This document shows positions 61,466-64,000 of a stretch of DNA of 64,000 nt, piece by piece. The notes beneath the pieces are model-generated. The model had not been told where the DNA came from. It made no database searches and saw only the letters and a program-made list of their open reading frames with translations. Within the stretch, counting starts at the first letter, position 1. Every line of letters begins with the position of its first letter. The stretch is from CAVOHU01 sp963843385 (GTDB lineage Bacteria; Acidobacteriota; Vicinamibacteria; Vicinamibacterales; JAKQTR01). Where the stretch lies: assembly GCA_963843385.1 (NCBI GenBank), contig CAWJJY010000004.1:62001-126000 (forward strand), in the 5' to 3' direction. Both the position numbers and the translations under genes were made by a program.

Positions 61466-62122
61466 ATGCGCAGAACTCGCACGATGTTCCTGGTGGCATT
61501 CCTGGTTCTCGCGATTGCCGGGTGCGGAAAGAAAGAGGCCGCACCGCCCGCGGGCCAGGCGGGGGGTCAGCAGGCGGCTCAAACACAGGGCCAGGGCGGC
61601 GGGAGTCCTCAGGACCTTGCCCAGGGCCTGCAGCAGCTCGCCCAGCAGGTCCAGCAGTTGCAGAAGGGCCCTGACGGGAAGGCGTACGAACCGGTGGACT
61701 ACACGGCGCTGCAGGCGCTGTTCCCGGACCTGGCCGGCTGGCAGAAGGGCGAGATGAGCGGGGAGCGCATGATGTCGCCCTTCGCGCACTCCACGGCCAA
61801 GGTCGACTACACGAAGGGCGACGCATCACTCAACGTGGAGATCGTGGACTCGGCATTCAACCAGGCGGCGCTGTTGCCGTTCCAGTTCCTGATGGCCGCC
61901 AACTTCTCGAGACAGACCGCAGGCGGCTACGAGAAGTCCGTGCGCTTCGCGGGTCAGCCCGGGGTCGAGAAGTGGAACAAGGATGACAAGAGCGGCGAGA
62001 TCAACCTCATCGTCTCGGGCCGCTACATCGTCAATATCAAGGGCGAAGGGCTCGCTGATCCCTCGGCGGTGAACGAACTCGCGGGCAAGCTCGACATCGG
62101 CAAGCTCGCGGCGATGAAGTAG
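61466..62122 (+). CDS. Lipoprotein of unknown function
   Basis: 218 residues from ATG 61466 with GGAGG five bases ahead. Lipobox LAIAGC puts the lipidated Cys at residue 20. A Gln/Gly/Ala-rich linker (about 25-70) precedes a folded domain beginning VDYTALQALFPDLAGWQKGEM, with AKVDYTKGDASLNVEIVDSAFNQAALLPFQ and GEINLIVSGRYIVNIKGEG. The domain resembles uncharacterised exported proteins that start with an ALxxxLPxLxGW motif. Anchored in the inner or outer membrane; substrate unknown. Confidence 0.82.
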   Translation: MRRTRTMFLVAFLVLAIAGCGKKEAAPPAGQAGGQQAAQTQGQGGGSPQDLAQGLQQLAQQVQQLQKGPDGKAYEPVDYTALQALFPDLAGWQKGEMSGERMMSPFAHSTAKVDYTKGDASLNVEIVDSAFNQAALLPFQFLMAANFSRQTAGGYEKSVRFAGQPGVEKWNKDDKSGEINLIVSGRYIVNIKGEGLADPSAVNELAGKLDIGKLAAMK

Positions 62123-62150
62123 CGCGCGGTTCGGGCCCCGGAGCCGTCGA

Positions 62151-63194
62151 CTACAGCCTGAACCCTTCGGCGAGGGGATCTTCGTCGTCCACCAGGAACG
62201 TGTGCTCTCCGGTGATCCAGGCGGAGCCTTCGATCTCGGGGATGACCGCGTCGCAATCCCCTACCGTGGTGCGGCCGACGACACGGCCCTTGAACAGCGT
62301 GCCGACCACGCTTTCATGACCGAAGGCGCGATCGGCGGGCAGCAGCCCCATCGCGTCGAGCACGGCGACCACCGCCGAGGTGCCGGTGCCGCAGGGCGAG
62401 CGGTCCACCTCGGCATCTGCGAAGATCGTGACATTCCGCAGGTCGGCATCCCCCCGCGTCGGTGGGCCGGTGAAGATCGTGCCGTAGATGCCCTTCAGTC
62501 CCGGATCGAGCGGGTGGGCGACGGTGACCGCCGCCTCGACGGCCCGCTTGATGTCCATCCCCACGCGCCGCAGGTCAGGCAGTCTTGCCGGCACGATGGG
62601 CAGGCCCGCGGCTTCGGCATCCACGATCGCGTAAAACGCGCCTCCGAACGCGACATCCACTCGAATCTCACGCGTCCCCAGCCGGACCGTCAACCCGGGA
62701 TGCAGGACGAACGACGGTACGTTCTTGAACGCGACGCTCGTCACGCGCAGTCCCCCGCCGGCGCCCGGCGTGGATCTGACGCGAGCCGTTGCGAAGACCT
62801 GTCCCGCGGGGGCATCGAAAACCACGAGGGAGTCCGGCGGCCGTGGAACGATCAGGCCGCGCTCGATGGCGATGGTCGTGACGGCGATGATGCCGTGTCC
62901 GCACATCGTGCTGTAGCCTTCGTTGTGCATGAAGAGCACGCCGGCGTGGGAGTCGGGCCTCACCGGCTCGGTCAGCAGGGCGCCGTACATGTCGAGGTGG
63001 CCGCGAGGTTCCTGCATCAGCGCCTTGCGGATGCGGTCGGCGTGGCTCTTCACCCACGCCCGCTTGTCGAGCATGGTCTGGCCCTGAGGCTTCGGGAATC
63101 CCTCGACGATGAGGCGGAGAGGCTCGCCGGCGGCGTGGGCATCGATCGTACGGTAGCGACGGATCACGGGCACCTCGCAGGGGTCGGTCGGCAT
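62151..63194 (-). CDS. Proline racemase / 4-hydroxyproline 2-epimerase family enzyme
   Basis: 347 residues. Both catalytic cysteines are present: Cys98 in STMCGHGIIA and Cys268 in DRSPCGTGTSA. That marks a racemase or epimerase with two acid/base thiols rather than a trans-3-hydroxyproline dehydratase, where the second is replaced. TIDAHAAGEPLRLI, LTEPVRPDSHAGVLFMHNEGYS, FGGAFYAIVDA and GSAWITGEHTFLVD are family text. It could epimerise trans-4-hydroxy-L-proline to the cis-D form; specificity cannot be told from the sequence alone. Confidence 0.9.
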   Translation of the reverse strand: MPTDPCEVPVIRRYRTIDAHAAGEPLRLIVEGFPKPQGQTMLDKRAWVKSHADRIRKALMQEPRGHLDMYGALLTEPVRPDSHAGVLFMHNEGYSTMCGHGIIAVTTIAIERGLIVPRPPDSLVVFDAPAGQVFATARVRSTPGAGGGLRVTSVAFKNVPSFVLHPGLTVRLGTREIRVDVAFGGAFYAIVDAEAAGLPIVPARLPDLRRVGMDIKRAVEAAVTVAHPLDPGLKGIYGTIFTGPPTRGDADLRNVTIFADAEVDRSPCGTGTSAVVAVLDAMGLLPADRAFGHESVVGTLFKGRVVGRTTVGDCDAVIPEIEGSAWITGEHTFLVDDEDPLAEGFRL

Positions 63195-63317
63195 CGGATT
63201 ATAAGGGGGTTCGTCAAGAAGGTCCGAACCACCGCCGCCGGATCTGCGTCACAATAAGCGACAGGCAGCCCCCCGGAGACGCCGGAAGCCCGGCAGACGG
63301 GCGGGACGCTCGCGCCA

Positions 63318-63842
63318 ATGGCCAAGAAACCATCGTGGGCACTGATCATCGCGGGGATCGTGGTCCTCATCGTGGTGGTCTGCGTCGGTGTCCTGGCCGT
63401 GGCCGGCTACTTCGTCTACAGGCAGTTCGCGTTCGAGTCCGCGCCAGCCACGCAGGTATCCGTCGAACGGGAATTCACCAGGATCCACGACCGATTCAAG
63501 GGACAGAAGCCGCTGCTGGAAATGCAGGACGGCGAACCGGTCGTGGCGGAACCCGATACCGAGCCGCCGGCAGAGACGAAACCCTCCACGCGGCACAACA
63601 TCGAGGCGGTCCACATCCTCGTCTGGCAGCCGGAGGAGGGCAAGGTGTTCCGGATGAACATCCCGTTCTGGATCGTCCGGATGAGCAAGGGCAAGCCGTT
63701 TCATCTCAGCAGGACCATGTCGGAAGACGGCGAGCCCCTCCGCCTGAAAGTCACCGCAGCAGACATCGAGCGGCGCGGGCCCGGCCTGATTCTCGATCTC
63801 GTGAGGCCCGGCCGGGAGCGGGTCCTGGTCTGGGCCGAATAG
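63318..63842 (+). CDS. Single-pass membrane protein of unknown function
   Basis: 174 residues. N-terminal membrane helix (WALIIAGIVVLIVVVCVGVLAVAGYFVY), then a soluble domain: ATQVSVEREFTRIHDRFKGQKPLLEM, an acidic linker (EPDTEPPAETKPS), and IEAVHILVWQPEEGKVFRMNIPFWIVRM, with a last part ADIERRGPGLILDLVRPGRERVLVW. The EFxRIHDRFKGQKPLLE block seems conserved in form. No enzyme motif. Start ATG 63318 is at the natural beginning of the helix. Confidence 0.8.
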   Translation: MAKKPSWALIIAGIVVLIVVVCVGVLAVAGYFVYRQFAFESAPATQVSVEREFTRIHDRFKGQKPLLEMQDGEPVVAEPDTEPPAETKPSTRHNIEAVHILVWQPEEGKVFRMNIPFWIVRMSKGKPFHLSRTMSEDGEPLRLKVTAADIERRGPGLILDLVRPGRERVLVWAE

Positions 63843-63851
63843 CGGCCCGCC

Positions 63852-64000
63852 TCAGCGCGACGCCCCGGCAAGATAATCCACGGCCACCGATGCGAGCGCG
63901 CGGACGCCGGTCGCGAGGGCGGATTCGTCCGGGGCGAAGCGTGGCGAATGGTTGGCCGCCCACGCGTTCGGATCCGAACCCTTCGGCGCCGCGCCAAGGA
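63852..64000 (-). CDS. M20-family amidohydrolase, C-terminal end (partial)
   Basis: The last 49 codons of a gene that enters from the right edge. The text GSDPNAWAANHSPRFAPDES, then ALATGVRALASVAVDYL and a stop at 63852, is the characteristic end of N-acyl-amino-acid or hippurate amidohydrolases (M20D), in which the NHSPxFxxDE motif holds a metal-binding and catalytic region. Enough to name the family, not the substrate. Confidence 0.8.
   Translation of the reverse strand, partial: LGAAPKGSDPNAWAANHSPRFAPDESALATGVRALASVAVDYLAGASR

Noticed and set aside
1..64000. tRNA, rRNA or CRISPR array
   Set aside because: I looked for T-loop text, rRNA-like blocks and regular direct repeats with spacers on both strands and found none.

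Overview
The window reads as a high-GC chromosome segment of an Acidobacteriota bacterium, most likely Vicinamibacteria-like. This is inferred from gene content: a VWFA-related protein of the type common in that phylum, an exported carboxypeptidase-regulatory/beta-barrel protein, GldA/F/G-type ABC genes, and many exported proteins of unknown function. No rRNA, tRNA or CRISPR was seen.

Layout. 1-2.3 kb: two exported proteins, one cut by the window edge. 2.6-9.1 kb: central carbon genes glgC, eno and gpmI, then a methylmalonyl-CoA-type mutase; a small frameshifted gene converges on gpmI. 9.2-11.9 kb: three ABC ATPases without their membrane partners. 12-28.6 kb: a long leftward cluster for an MSHA-like type IV pilus / type II secretion-like machine. 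It holds a secretin, ExeA/MshM ATPase, TPR/MshN-like protein, five pseudopilin-like proteins, a PilM-PilN fusion, PilO-like and GspC-like proteins, a motor ATPase, GspF and a last pseudopilin. The motor ATPase is fused in frame to a complete NtrC-family sigma-54 activator. Two excellent sigma-54 (-24/-12) promoter matches lie upstream of pseudopilin genes in the same cluster, suggesting a self-contained regulatory loop. 28.7-32.5 kb: a four-gene overlapping ABC-2/GldG operon. 32.6-37.8 kb: inositol-phosphate synthase, a small methyltransferase-like protein, a membrane protein, a BON-domain protein and a Spy-like Met/Gly-repeat protein.

37.8-49.4 kb is an accessory island and the most unusual region. 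A very large Rhs/YD-repeat protein (N-terminal part 47.7-49.4 kb, remainder 42.0-47.8 kb, separated by one apparent frameshift) carries PA14, Ig-like, DUF1566-like and bulb-lectin modules, then a membrane/Arg-rich hinge, an Rhs core and a C-terminal toxin-like tip. A coupled 112-residue candidate immunity gene follows. Downstream lies a second, start-less cassette repeating the lectin, hinge and Rhs core at near-identical DNA sequence. It ends in a different, GHH-nuclease-like tip with its own downstream candidate immunity gene. A third, degraded copy is fused to an IS3 transposase remnant, next to an IS1182-type fragment. This looks like a polymorphic-toxin locus built for tip exchange by recombination.

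50-53 kb: an OmpR/EnvZ-like two-component pair divergent from a second Spy-like Met/Gly-rich protein, resembling Cpx-CpxP logic. 53-64 kb: housekeeping and exported functions including a DUF1624-type membrane acyltransferase, a penicillin acylase-family hydrolase, OsmC, membrane dipeptidase, VWFA protein, a Cys-rich membrane protein, CyaY/frataxin, a lipoprotein, a proline racemase-family enzyme, a membrane-anchored unknown and the C-terminal end of an M20 amidohydrolase.
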